From the NCBI RefSeq assembly GCF_900114265.1, contig NZ_FPKV01000001.1, forward strand, positions 496,001-560,000: a stretch of DNA of 64,000 nucleotides, in the 5' to 3' direction. The position numbers and the translations under genes are program-made. Below are positions 45,356 through 53,867 of this stretch, piece by piece. The notes under the pieces were generated by a model, which saw nothing but the letters and a program-made list of their open reading frames with translations, was not told where the DNA came from and searched no databases. The DNA is from Flaviramulus basaltis. Its GTDB lineage: Bacteria > Bacteroidota > Bacteroidia > Flavobacteriales > Flavobacteriaceae. Positions within the stretch are counted from its first letter, which is position 1. Each line of letters begins with the position of its first letter.

Positions 45356-45363
45356 TAATTTTG
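45356..45363 (+). promoter_or_regulatory. -7 promoter box of the glycine-rich small membrane protein
   Basis: TAATTTTG fits TAnnTTTG, 38 bases before the ATG at 45401. The rest of the 234-base gap between the divergent genes shows no other structure. Confidence 0.45.
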
Positions 45364-45400
45364 TTAATTTATAAATACTAACCAATTAAAATCAATAAAA

Positions 45401-45703
45401 ATGGAAGAGTATTTACCGTTGATTATTCAATTAATAACTGGAGCTGTTGGAGGAAATCTAGCAGGCTCTCTTTTGAAAAACTTATCGTTAGGAACAATAG
45501 GCAATACTATTGCTGGACTTGTTGGTGGCGGACTAGGAGGTCAGCTTTTAGTAATGCTTGGTCTTGGTGACGGAGCCGCTGCAACCGAAGCAGCATCAAG
45601 TATGGATATTGGTAGCATTATTAGTAGTGTTGCTGGAGGTGGTGTTGGTGGTGGTGCTCTTATGGCAATTATTGGAGCTATTAAAAACGCCATGAATAAA
45701 TAA
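45401..45703 (+). CDS. Small glycine-zipper membrane protein
   Basis: A 100-residue protein, 25 percent or more Gly, built of two parallel halves. Each half has a hydrophobic glycine-zipper helix: LITGAVGGNLAGSLL, then TIAGLVGGGLGGQLLVML, and later IISSVAGGGVGGGALMAIIG. No signal peptide. Similar small proteins are widespread in bacteria, with no known role that I can name. It should insert into the membrane and self-associate. Monocistronic with its own terminator. Confidence 0.7.
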   Translation: MEEYLPLIIQLITGAVGGNLAGSLLKNLSLGTIGNTIAGLVGGGLGGQLLVMLGLGDGAAATEAASSMDIGSIISSVAGGGVGGGALMAIIGAIKNAMNK

Positions 45704-45716
45704 TTTATTCATCTAA

Positions 45717-45759
45717 ATAAATAAAGAGGGGTAAAATATAAATACACCTCTTTATTTAT
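45717..45759. terminator. Bidirectional terminator after the glycine-zipper gene
   Basis: AAATAAAGAGG and CCTCTTTATTT form a stem extended by GT/AC, with an AT-rich loop; A and T runs flank it. Confidence 0.75.
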
Positions 45760-45773
45760 TGATTTAAAAGTAA

Positions 45774-47567
45774 TTATTCTAAGATTATCTTTTTAGTTAT
45801 AAACAAAGATTCAGAATAAATATTTACAAAATAAATACCTTTAGAAAAACCTGACAAACTAATTATTTTTGTTTGTGATGAATCAGAAATATCACATTCT
45901 ACAATCTGTCTACCGCTAATATCATAAATAACAGCCTTTTCTAAATTTATAAAGGATTTATTTTTAATAAAAAGTTCTTCTCTTGTAGGATTTGGATACA
46001 ATATAATGGCTTTTTCAAACTCACCTTCTTCAACGCTCAGGCTACAAGAACTAGTATCATAGTCTGTCATTAATTCTAAATTACATATAGGATTTGTTGT
46101 ACTTCTTGTTTGAACATTAACCCCTGCTTCAATATCATCATTACTTAACACTCTATTATATTCAGAAATTCCCATACTATAATGCATAACAGCATTTGAA
46201 TTAATCACATGACCTAATTGGTGTCCATGACCCAATTCGTGTAAAGCAACACTTTCAAAGTCATACTGCGATCCGCTAGGAGTTCCAGTACCAAAATACC
46301 AAGAAATAGCATCATCAAAAACAATATCTAAACCTGAAACATACCATTGAGGATTAGGCAAACTACATGATGGTGCCGAATACCAAGAATAACAAACCCC
46401 TAAAACGCCACTGTCTAGCTCATTACCATTATCAAACCTAATAACATTTGTACCATCACTACTAACAACATCTGTTGCTGTTCCATTATTTTTTATGGTC
46501 CAATTTACTTTAGTATTACAACGCCAACTTTCAAGAGCTCTTTCAAAAGCTACTCTCGCTCCAGGTTTTTCTGTATCATTAAAAAAATCTGTTTGCATAG
46601 TCCATACATAGCCTCCAGTTATAAAGCTTTGTTCGTAGTGCTGTACAGGATATGCCTGTATACCTGAGCCTGGATCATATTCTACATTAGATTCTGAATA
46701 TGAAATAGTTAAATCAGTTGTAGATTCTATCTTTACAGAAGCCGCGTCTTTTACACGAATTTTTCCAGTTCCTGCAGTAGAAGGAACTTCAACAATAATT
46801 TGAGTATCTGTCCAAGATACAACTTGAGTATCTAAAGCATCAACAAAAAAGGCAAGTCCTCCCTCATTGGCATCTGAAAAGCCAACCTCACCAGAAGTCC
46901 CAAAACCAGAACCATTTATTGTTATTTCTGTTTTTGTGCCAGCTGTTGCAGTTGTAGGCGAAAAACTTGTTATAACTGGAGATAAAATCTTACTTTGACT
47001 TGATGCTTTTTTAAATTTTATAGTATTGTAAGCAGAAACTTCTACGTACTTTTCTTTTGTAATATACATCAACTCGTTATAAAAATTTGAAGAAATCCCT
47101 GATGTTTTATTAAATGGATTAACCACTAGATCATCGTATAAATTATACCTATAAAATCCCTGAAGAGCACTGTAAGTTTTAAATTTCTGATTTAGAGATT
47201 TAGTAACAGATTTAGTAATTACCTGGCTACTTTCTAACATAAAAACACCAACATTTCCCTTTTTTAATTTCAAACTTGAAGACACTATTAATGCTTCTAG
47301 ACCAACCGTTCCTCCTAAAGTTATTACATCTACATTTTTTGATTCTAGTTTTCCTTTAAAAACCTTGTAAACCTTAATAGTATTGGAAGTATAAATTAAA
47401 TTATTACTCCAAAAGGAGCTTTGTGAAAATACCTCACCTTCAACAATTAATATTGAATTATCAATCTGTTCTTTCAAAGAAATTTTCCTTAGAGAAAGTT
47501 GTGCAAATAGCGCGTTGAAACTCAATAAAAAGAGTAATAATGCAATTTTTTTAGTATTGTTTTTCAT
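45774..47567 (-). CDS. Secreted matrixin-type zinc metalloprotease with IPT/TIG domain and T9SS sorting domain
   Basis: About 597 residues from ATG 47567 (a TTG two codons upstream is also in frame). Order: signal peptide (ending ALFAQ), N-terminal region to about 195, an IPT/TIG domain (about 196-290, PVITSFSPTTATAGTKTEIT), a metzincin protease domain (about 300-485) with HELGHGHQLGH (zinc His 443, 447, 453; Glu 444) and Met-turn VMHYSM, and a type A T9SS C-terminal domain (about 522-597, ILYPNPTREELFIKN to FITKKIILE). The protein should be secreted by T9SS and surface-attached or released. Confidence 0.93.
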   Translation of the reverse strand: MKNNTKKIALLLFLLSFNALFAQLSLRKISLKEQIDNSILIVEGEVFSQSSFWSNNLIYTSNTIKVYKVFKGKLESKNVDVITLGGTVGLEALIVSSSLKLKKGNVGVFMLESSQVITKSVTKSLNQKFKTYSALQGFYRYNLYDDLVVNPFNKTSGISSNFYNELMYITKEKYVEVSAYNTIKFKKASSQSKILSPVITSFSPTTATAGTKTEITINGSGFGTSGEVGFSDANEGGLAFFVDALDTQVVSWTDTQIIVEVPSTAGTGKIRVKDAASVKIESTTDLTISYSESNVEYDPGSGIQAYPVQHYEQSFITGGYVWTMQTDFFNDTEKPGARVAFERALESWRCNTKVNWTIKNNGTATDVVSSDGTNVIRFDNGNELDSGVLGVCYSWYSAPSCSLPNPQWYVSGLDIVFDDAISWYFGTGTPSGSQYDFESVALHELGHGHQLGHVINSNAVMHYSMGISEYNRVLSNDDIEAGVNVQTRSTTNPICNLELMTDYDTSSCSLSVEEGEFEKAIILYPNPTREELFIKNKSFINLEKAVIYDISGRQIVECDISDSSQTKIISLSGFSKGIYFVNIYSESLFITKKIILE

Positions 47568-47683
47568 TTTCAAAAATTTAATCTATAGGTTTTAAAATGT
47601 ATTTATGTTTGATATTATCCAAAAATAAAGAATTATTAATAAAGTCTTTTTTCTTTTTGTAATTTTATTGCCAAAAAAAAATT

Positions 47684-48976
47684 ATGAAATATCTACCAAT
47701 AAACAACAAACTCTTTATAAAAAATCGCAAAAACTTTACAGCTAAAATGAAACCTAACAGCTTAGCTGTTTTTAACTCAAATGATATTTATCCTATAAGT
47801 GCAGATAGCACCATGCCTTTTGAGCAACATAGAGATATTTTTTATTTAAGTGGCGTTGATCAAGAAGAAAGCATATTAATTTTATTTCCAGATTGCCCAA
47901 AGGAAAAGCATCGAGAGATTTTGTTTTTGAAAGAAACCAATGCACATATTGCGGTTTGGGAAGGTGAAAAACTAACTAAAGAAGCAGCTTTTAAAACTAG
48001 CGGAATTAAAACTGTGTACTGGCTTCAAGATTTTGAAAAAGTTATGTTTGAGTTAATGACACAATGTGATACTGTCTATATTAACACAAACGAACATTAT
48101 AGAGCTAATGTAGAAACTGAAACACGTGAAGATCGTTTCACAAAATGGATTAAAGACAAATATCCTGCGCATAGCGTTGCTAAAAGTAACCCAATATTAC
48201 AACGTTTACGTTCAGTAAAAGAAGATATCGAAATTGAGCTTATGCAGCAAGCTTGTAATATTACCGAAAAAGGCTTTCGTCGTATTTTAAATTTTGTAAA
48301 ACCAGATGTTTGGGAATATGAAATTGAAGCCGAATTTATGCATGAATTTTTACGTAATCGCTCAAAGGGGTTTGCTTACACACCAATAATAGCCTCTGGT
48401 AACAACGCCAATGTTTTACATTATATTGAAAACAACCAACAGTGTAAAGCAGGGGATTTAATTCTATTTGATGTTGCTGCAGAATATGCTAATTACTCAA
48501 GTGATTTAAGTAGAACTATTCCTGTTTCTGGAAAATTTACTAGCAGACAAAAAGATGTTTACAACGCAGTAAATAGAGTTAAAAATGAAGCTACCAAAAT
48601 GCTTACACCTGGAACTATTTGGGCAGATTACCATGTTGAAGTTGGCAAAATTATGACATCAGAATTAATAGGTTTAGGTCTATTAGATAAAGCTGAAATT
48701 CAAAATGAAAATCCAGATTGGCCCGCTTATAAAAAATATTTCATGCACGGCACCTCTCATCATATAGGTTTAGATACGCACGATTACGGTATTTTAACAG
48801 AACCTATGCAAGCAAACATGGTGTTTACTGTAGAACCTGGAATTTATATTCCAGAAGAAGGTTTTGGAATTCGTTTAGAAGACGATGTTGTTATAAAAGA
48901 TAAAGGAGAGCCTTTAAATTTAATGCAAAACATTCCTATTGAAGCAGATGAAATTGAAGAACTTATGAATTCATAA
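47684..48976 (+). CDS. pepP: Xaa-Pro aminopeptidase (aminopeptidase P family)
   Basis: A 430-residue cytoplasmic metallopeptidase cutting X-Pro bonds. It has an N-terminal creatinase-like domain (about 1-170) and a pita-bread domain with two-metal ligands: DVAAEYANYSSDLSRT (two Asp), HGTSHHIGLDTHD (His), VFTVEPGIYIPEE (Glu) and GIRLEDDVV (Glu). Length matches PepP at about 440. Monocistronic with a strong terminator. Confidence 0.93.
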   Translation: MKYLPINNKLFIKNRKNFTAKMKPNSLAVFNSNDIYPISADSTMPFEQHRDIFYLSGVDQEESILILFPDCPKEKHREILFLKETNAHIAVWEGEKLTKEAAFKTSGIKTVYWLQDFEKVMFELMTQCDTVYINTNEHYRANVETETREDRFTKWIKDKYPAHSVAKSNPILQRLRSVKEDIEIELMQQACNITEKGFRRILNFVKPDVWEYEIEAEFMHEFLRNRSKGFAYTPIIASGNNANVLHYIENNQQCKAGDLILFDVAAEYANYSSDLSRTIPVSGKFTSRQKDVYNAVNRVKNEATKMLTPGTIWADYHVEVGKIMTSELIGLGLLDKAEIQNENPDWPAYKKYFMHGTSHHIGLDTHDYGILTEPMQANMVFTVEPGIYIPEEGFGIRLEDDVVIKDKGEPLNLMQNIPIEADEIEELMNS

Positions 48977-48981
48977 AAAGT

Positions 48982-49011
48982 AAAGGGTCGTTATTAAACG
49001 ACCCTTTTTTC
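48982..49011 (+). terminator. Terminator after pepP
   Basis: AAAGGGTCGTT pairs with AACGACCCTTT around a short AT loop, followed by T residues. Confidence 0.87.
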
Positions 49012-49033
49012 AAAAACATTTAATTATTGCAAT

Positions 49034-50362
49034 TTACAGAGTGACTAATTCAAATAAATAATCGTTTAGTTTTTGAAGTGTCTTAATTTTATGCTTTGTG
49101 TCAATTAATAGCGAAATGTTATTATTGCTTCCACCGTAAGAAATCATTCTAATTTTTACATCTTGTAATATTTGAAACAACTTATAGGTGTCTTGATGGT
49201 TTACAATAGAATGACCTACCAAGCATACAATACTTTGGTTTTTATCAACTTCTATTAAAGCTATTTTATCTAATTCAGCTAAAATTTTATCAAGATTTCT
49301 ATCATCATCAATAGTTAATGAAACTGCAACTTCCGATGTAGTAATCATGTCGATAGAAGTTTTGTAAGTTTCAAAAATTTCAAACACCTTTTTAAGAAAT
49401 CCATGAGCCTGCAACATACGTGCAGATTTAATTTTAATAGCTGTTATATTATCTTTCGCAGCAATAGCTTTTATACCATTTTCTGAAGTATCACTGGAAA
49501 TTAATGTACCATGAGCCTCAGGATTCATAGTATTTTTTAACCGCACAGGAATATTATCTGCTCTTACCGGCGTAACCGTTTGTGGGTGTAATATTTTGGC
49601 TCCAAAATAGGCTAATTCTGCTGCTTCATCAAACGATAAATTTGAAATTGGTTTTGTATTATCAACATGTCTTGGATCATTATTATGCATCCCATCAATA
49701 TCTGTCCAAATTTGAACTTCTTCAGCTTTAATAGCAGCACCAATAATAGTAGCGGTATAATCGCTTCCACCTCGTTGTAAATTTGAAATTTCATCATTAT
49801 TATTCAAACAAATAAAACCTTGTGTGATATAAATTAGAGAATCTTCAGCATTATTTAAAATAGCTTGAAGATTTTTAGCAATATGGTCTATCTCTGGTTC
49901 TTTAAACTCATCAATTCTCATAAAACTTAAAGCAGGCAATAAAGTGGAACTTATATTCTCCTGCTTTAAGTAGCTATTAAACATGTATGTTGAAAGTAAC
50001 TCGCCTTGAGCAACAATTTGATTTTCTAAATTTTCAGAAAAAACTTTATAAGTACATTCTACCAAAAAGTTAAATACGCCTGAAACGTATGTTTTAACAT
50101 CTTCATTCAAACCCTTCTTTTGTAAAAGCTTGTCTATAGTTATAAAATATGTTTCATGAAGTTTATTTATCTTTTCTATGGCTTCATTAGGTTTATTATC
50201 TGCAATATTTTGTGCTATAGCTACTAATTGATTGGTGGTTCCAGACATAGCCGAAAGCACCACTACTTTTTTCTTTCCATCGTTAATTATACTTTTAACG
50301 TTGCTCATATTTTCAACAGAACCTACCGAGGTTCCCCCAAATTTCAATACCTTCATTTTCAT
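49034..50362 (-). CDS. lysC: Aspartate kinase (monofunctional)
   Basis: A 442-residue enzyme of the first step to Lys, Thr and Met. It shows KVLKFGGTSVGS at the start, LQRGGSDYTATIIGAAIKAE and WTDIDGMHNNDPRHV in the kinase domain, then two ACT regulatory domains (about 300-440; EVAVSLTIDD, VCLVGHSIVNH). It is not fused to homoserine dehydrogenase. Two ATGs (50362, 50356) are possible. It is divergent from an ACT-like gene with a 91-base shared control region. Confidence 0.94.
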   Translation of the reverse strand: MKMKVLKFGGTSVGSVENMSNVKSIINDGKKKVVVLSAMSGTTNQLVAIAQNIADNKPNEAIEKINKLHETYFITIDKLLQKKGLNEDVKTYVSGVFNFLVECTYKVFSENLENQIVAQGELLSTYMFNSYLKQENISSTLLPALSFMRIDEFKEPEIDHIAKNLQAILNNAEDSLIYITQGFICLNNNDEISNLQRGGSDYTATIIGAAIKAEEVQIWTDIDGMHNNDPRHVDNTKPISNLSFDEAAELAYFGAKILHPQTVTPVRADNIPVRLKNTMNPEAHGTLISSDTSENGIKAIAAKDNITAIKIKSARMLQAHGFLKKVFEIFETYKTSIDMITTSEVAVSLTIDDDRNLDKILAELDKIALIEVDKNQSIVCLVGHSIVNHQDTYKLFQILQDVKIRMISYGGSNNNISLLIDTKHKIKTLQKLNDYLFELVTL

Positions 50363-50423
50363 TTATTTGACTATAAAATTATAACTCATTTATCTATTAA
50401 CTATTTTTATTTAAAAAAAAGTT

Positions 50424-50431
50424 TATTTTTG
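50424..50431 (+). promoter_or_regulatory. -7 promoter box of the ACT-like gene
   Basis: TATTTTTG fits TAnnTTTG, 22 bases before the ATG at 50454, in the divergent region shared with lysC. Confidence 0.5.
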
Positions 50432-50453
50432 CACATATTGTTAAATAGTTAAC

Positions 50454-51110
50454 ATGAAAACTGTATCTAATTGTGTAGAAGATATTTTAATATCTCAACC
50501 GTATCTGGAAGAAGCACTTTCAAGAAATATTATAAATTTTAGTGCTTTGGCTATTGAACTTACCGAACCTATTAGCCAAATGCTTAAAAAGGACGTGAAG
50601 CCAGGCGCTATAATGATGGCTCTTAGACGTTACAATCCGCCAGTTGCATTATCAAATTCTGTAAAAATGAAAAAAGTAATTCAGAATTTAGGTGACATAA
50701 CTGTTCGTTCGAATTTAACAGATTTTACAGTAAAAAATTCGGAGACTATCATTGATAATCATTCTAAAATTCTGGATAGAATAAATCAAGAATCTAAATT
50801 ATTCTATACATTTACTCGAGGTATTCATGAAAGCAACATAATAATATCTAGTAGCTTAAAAGATTTCATTCAAGAACAATTAAAAAATGAAAGCTTTTTA
50901 GCAGTACAAGATGGCTTATCTGCTATAAGTATAAACTTACCAAAGGACAATTCTAAAATTGCGGGATTATATTATCATTTTTTTAAGCGATTAGCATGGG
51001 AAGGTGTTGTGCTTTATGAAGTAATTTCTACAACAAACGAATTTACTATTTTGGTTGAAGACGAATATGTAGATAAAGCTTTTGCTGCTATTAAAAAAGT
51101 GAAATCTTAA
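50454..51110 (+). CDS. ACT-like regulatory protein divergent from aspartate kinase
   Basis: A 218-residue soluble protein. The N-terminal 65 residues (VEDILISQPYLEEALSRNII, then MMALRRYN) look like a winged-helix-type helical unit. The C-terminal 90 residues (LSAISINLPKDNSKIAGLYY, then VVLYEVISTTNEFTILVEDE) look like an ACT domain resembling aspartate-kinase regulatory domains. Similar proteins have been labelled aspartate kinase although the kinase domain is absent. A role as an amino-acid sensor linked to lysC is inferred from domain form and position. Confidence 0.65.
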   Translation: MKTVSNCVEDILISQPYLEEALSRNIINFSALAIELTEPISQMLKKDVKPGAIMMALRRYNPPVALSNSVKMKKVIQNLGDITVRSNLTDFTVKNSETIIDNHSKILDRINQESKLFYTFTRGIHESNIIISSSLKDFIQEQLKNESFLAVQDGLSAISINLPKDNSKIAGLYYHFFKRLAWEGVVLYEVISTTNEFTILVEDEYVDKAFAAIKKVKS

Positions 51111-52388
51111 TTACTTATTTTCAAATTTTTCAAACACATTTACAATTACGAAAGTAAATAAAGCCGGTAACACCCATCCTAAATTTTCATTAGCTAAAGG
51201 AATAATTGCTTTAATATTTTCTAAATTTTCAGTAGGCAATAAAAAACCTAAAAAGTCTGGAATACTAAAAATAAAAGCGACTAAAACTACACATCTAAAA
51301 ACCAATTTTGATGCAAATTTTTCAGGTAATACATTTAGTAAAATTAGCACAATACATAAAGGGTAAATAAACATTAAAGCAGGAAGTGCCACATCAATAA
51401 TGTATTTCACATCCATTTGCCCAATACCAACACCTACTATGCAACAAAAAATAGCCGAAATTAAATATGCTTTTTTGAATGTTTTAAAATAAACTTTAAA
51501 AAAATCTGATACACTAACAATAATAGCAACGGCAGTTGTAAAACAAGCTAAAGCTACTAATACACTTAAAAATACAGACCCTACATTTCCTAATGTTCTT
51601 ACAGCTATTCCCGAAAGAAGGTTTGTTCTAGATATATTTTCTTCAAATTGAGTATTATAGAATGCCCCTGTCGCAATTAATCCTGCATAAATAATGAGTA
51701 ATCCAAACATGGCTATAAATCCAGATTTAGCAACCATGGTTTTTTTCTCATTAAAAGACATATTGCTATTTGAATTGTTAATAGACACCAAAACAACACC
51801 CCCCATAATCATACCTGCCATGGCATCATAAGTTTGATAGCCTTCTAGTAATCCATCAATTAAAGGCATTTTAAAAGCCGATGGATTCATATCTCCTACT
51901 GGATAAAAAACACCAACCACAATAATGCTTAATATAATTAAAACTATTATTGGTGTTAAGTATTTACCTATTATACTTAGTACTCTATTCCTATTTATTA
52001 CAAACACAAATACTAGTACAAAATATATAATACTAATAAACAAAGGGCTTATATTAAAATAAGGCTCAATAGCCATTTCGTAAGTTACTGCAGCTGTTCT
52101 AGGGCATGGCAATGCTATAGTTATTGCCAGCATACAGAAACAAAAAATAGAACTAAAAAAAGGTGAGACGTTTTTACCAAAATCAAACATAGTGCCCTGT
52201 AATTTGGCATGTGCAAATATTGCTAATAAAGGAATAATCGTTGCTGATATTAAAAAACCTAATGCAACTAGCCACCAATCTGGTCCAGAATTAAAACCTA
52301 ATAATGGTGGTAAAATTAAATTACCAGCACCAAAAAAACCAGCAAATAATGCGAAACCAAATACAAAGGTTTCTTTAGTTTTATTCAT
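51111..52388 (-). CDS. brnQ: Branched-chain amino acid transporter BrnQ
   Basis: A 425-residue inner-membrane carrier, 12 predicted helices, for sodium-coupled uptake of Leu, Ile and Val. It has the family N-terminus FGFALFAGFFGAGNLILPPL and the region LPCPRTAAVTYEMAI. The stop codon sits directly against the stop of the convergent ACT-like gene, without space for a terminator. Length fits LIVCS carriers. Confidence 0.94.
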   Translation of the reverse strand: MNKTKETFVFGFALFAGFFGAGNLILPPLLGFNSGPDWWLVALGFLISATIIPLLAIFAHAKLQGTMFDFGKNVSPFFSSIFCFCMLAITIALPCPRTAAVTYEMAIEPYFNISPLFISIIYFVLVFVFVINRNRVLSIIGKYLTPIIVLIILSIIVVGVFYPVGDMNPSAFKMPLIDGLLEGYQTYDAMAGMIMGGVVLVSINNSNSNMSFNEKKTMVAKSGFIAMFGLLIIYAGLIATGAFYNTQFEENISRTNLLSGIAVRTLGNVGSVFLSVLVALACFTTAVAIIVSVSDFFKVYFKTFKKAYLISAIFCCIVGVGIGQMDVKYIIDVALPALMFIYPLCIVLILLNVLPEKFASKLVFRCVVLVAFIFSIPDFLGFLLPTENLENIKAIIPLANENLGWVLPALFTFVIVNVFEKFENK

Positions 52389-52398
52389 TGTATGATTT

Positions 52399-52406
52399 TA
52401 TCTTTG
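52399..52406 (+). promoter_or_regulatory. -7 promoter box of the alpha/beta hydrolase gene
   Basis: TATCTTTG fits TAnnTTTG, 17 bases before the ATG at 52424. Confidence 0.5.
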
Positions 52407-52423
52407 CCTAAGATAAATTAAAA

Positions 52424-53203
52424 ATGACTCTAGAATACAAAGACATCAATATTTTTTATACCGATAATGGCAAAGGAAACTCCATTGTTTTCCTGCATGG
52501 TTTTTTAGAAAATAGCAATATGTGGCTTCCATTTATTCCTTCTTTAGCAAAGAACAATAGAGTGGTTTGTATTGATTTATTGGGTCATGGCAAAACCGGA
52601 TGCTTAGGTTACATTCATACTATGGAACTTATGGCTGATGCTATTGAAGCGGTTCTTAAAAAACTTGAAATTGAAAAAACCTTTATTATTGGTCATTCAA
52701 TGGGTGGTTATGTGGCTCTTGCTTTCGCTGATAAAAACCCTGAAATGCTAAAAGGTTTATGTTTAATGAATTCAACTGCAGAAGCAGATTCATTTGAAAG
52801 AAAAAAAAATAGAGACCGAGCCATTCTAGCTGTTAAGGATAATCATAAAAGATTTATTAAAATGGCTATCTCAAATTTATTTAGACCTAAGAACAGAGCC
52901 GTTTTCTCTGAAGAAATAAAGCAACTCACAAAAGAAGCTCTACAAACACCTTTACAAGGTATAGTTGCTGCTTTAGAAGGTATGAAAATTAGAGGAAATA
53001 GAGAAGCGTTATTAAAAAGCAATACTTACAAATGTTTGATGATTATTAGTAAAAAAGATCCTGTTTTGGATTACAATTCACTAATTAAACAAACAAGAAA
53101 AGCACAAGTAAAAGTTGTTGAATTTGCAGATGGACACATGAGTCATGTGGAAAATGAAAATGATTTACTACAAAGCATAATGCATTTCATCGAAAATAAT
53201 TGA
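52424..53203 (+). CDS. Alpha/beta hydrolase
   Basis: A 259-residue cytoplasmic hydrolase with an oxyanion HGFLENSNMW (25-34), nucleophile elbow GHSMGGYVAL (about 93-102, Ser 95), acid in SKKDPVLDY and a catalytic His in DGHMSHVENEN. The size and motifs fit the BioH/menH-like esterase group, but the substrate is not visible. No neighbour points to a pathway. Confidence 0.88.
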   Translation: MTLEYKDINIFYTDNGKGNSIVFLHGFLENSNMWLPFIPSLAKNNRVVCIDLLGHGKTGCLGYIHTMELMADAIEAVLKKLEIEKTFIIGHSMGGYVALAFADKNPEMLKGLCLMNSTAEADSFERKKNRDRAILAVKDNHKRFIKMAISNLFRPKNRAVFSEEIKQLTKEALQTPLQGIVAALEGMKIRGNREALLKSNTYKCLMIISKKDPVLDYNSLIKQTRKAQVKVVEFADGHMSHVENENDLLQSIMHFIENN

Positions 53204-53259
53204 CGTTTTGTCGTTTATTTATTTTTTTTATGTAAGTTTATGTTCCAAACAACCCTAAC

Positions 53260-53541
53260 ATGAAAAAAATTACCACTAACAAACCCACCCTAATCCCAAA
53301 GGTATACTGCAATCTCTTTGGTCATGACTATCAAGTAACTAAAAAAGTAACCTACCATGTAAAAGAGTATACATGTAGGCATTGCAGAAAAGAATTAACT
53401 ACAAATAGTAACGGCACATTAACCGAGCTAACCCCCAAGTTTAGAGAGATAAATGCTATTTTAGAGAAAATTCACGCAACAAGAATAGAACGTTCAAAGA
53501 TAAAAAGTGACACTTCGTCGATTTACCACCAAGTTGTTTAA
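53260..53541 (+). CDS. Small zinc-ribbon-like protein, copy 1 of a tandem pair
   Basis: A 93-residue protein with CNLFGHDYQVT (Cys 17, His 22) and CRHCRKELTTNSNG (Cys 38 and 41), so Cys-His and CxxC could form a zinc knuckle around the highly basic YHVKEYT segment. The pattern recalls DUF1660-type prophage proteins, but no phage genes are near. It and the next gene share about 40 of 58 aligned residues, from Lys14 on. The role is unknown. Confidence 0.7.
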   Translation: MKKITTNKPTLIPKVYCNLFGHDYQVTKKVTYHVKEYTCRHCRKELTTNSNGTLTELTPKFREINAILEKIHATRIERSKIKSDTSSIYHQVV

Positions 53542-53603
53542 AGTTGTAAATCATTTTTTATACTTTAATTGTCTCTAGGAAGGCTAATTAAAAGATAAAT
53601 GAA

Positions 53604-53867
53604 ATGAAAAAAATTCATTGCAAGATGTTTGGTCACAAATTTCATGTAACACGCAAGGTAACATACCACGTTAAAGAATACACCTGTAAAAACTGTAAAA
53701 AAGAATTAACCACTAATGGCAATGGCTATTTAATTGAGTTAACACCAAAATTTAAAGAAATAAATGACGTTTTAGAGCGTATCTATAAAAATCGTTCTAA
53801 GAAAAAAATTGAAGAAACAACACCCCCATTAATTCCTATCGGAAATCTATTAATTTTTAGTCATTAA
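53604..53867 (+). CDS. Small zinc-ribbon-like protein, copy 2 of a tandem pair
   Basis: An 87-residue homologue of the preceding gene with CKMFGHKFHVT and CKNCKKELTTNGNG, keeping Cys, His and CxxC. The core VTYHVKEYTC is identical in both. The tail (ETTPPLIPIGNLLIFSH) is unrelated to copy 1. It runs 11 bases into the convergent thiL gene, so the tail may be a reading into neighbour sequence after duplication. 62 bases after copy 1. Confidence 0.7.
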   Translation: MKKIHCKMFGHKFHVTRKVTYHVKEYTCKNCKKELTTNGNGYLIELTPKFKEINDVLERIYKNRSKKKIEETTPPLIPIGNLLIFSH

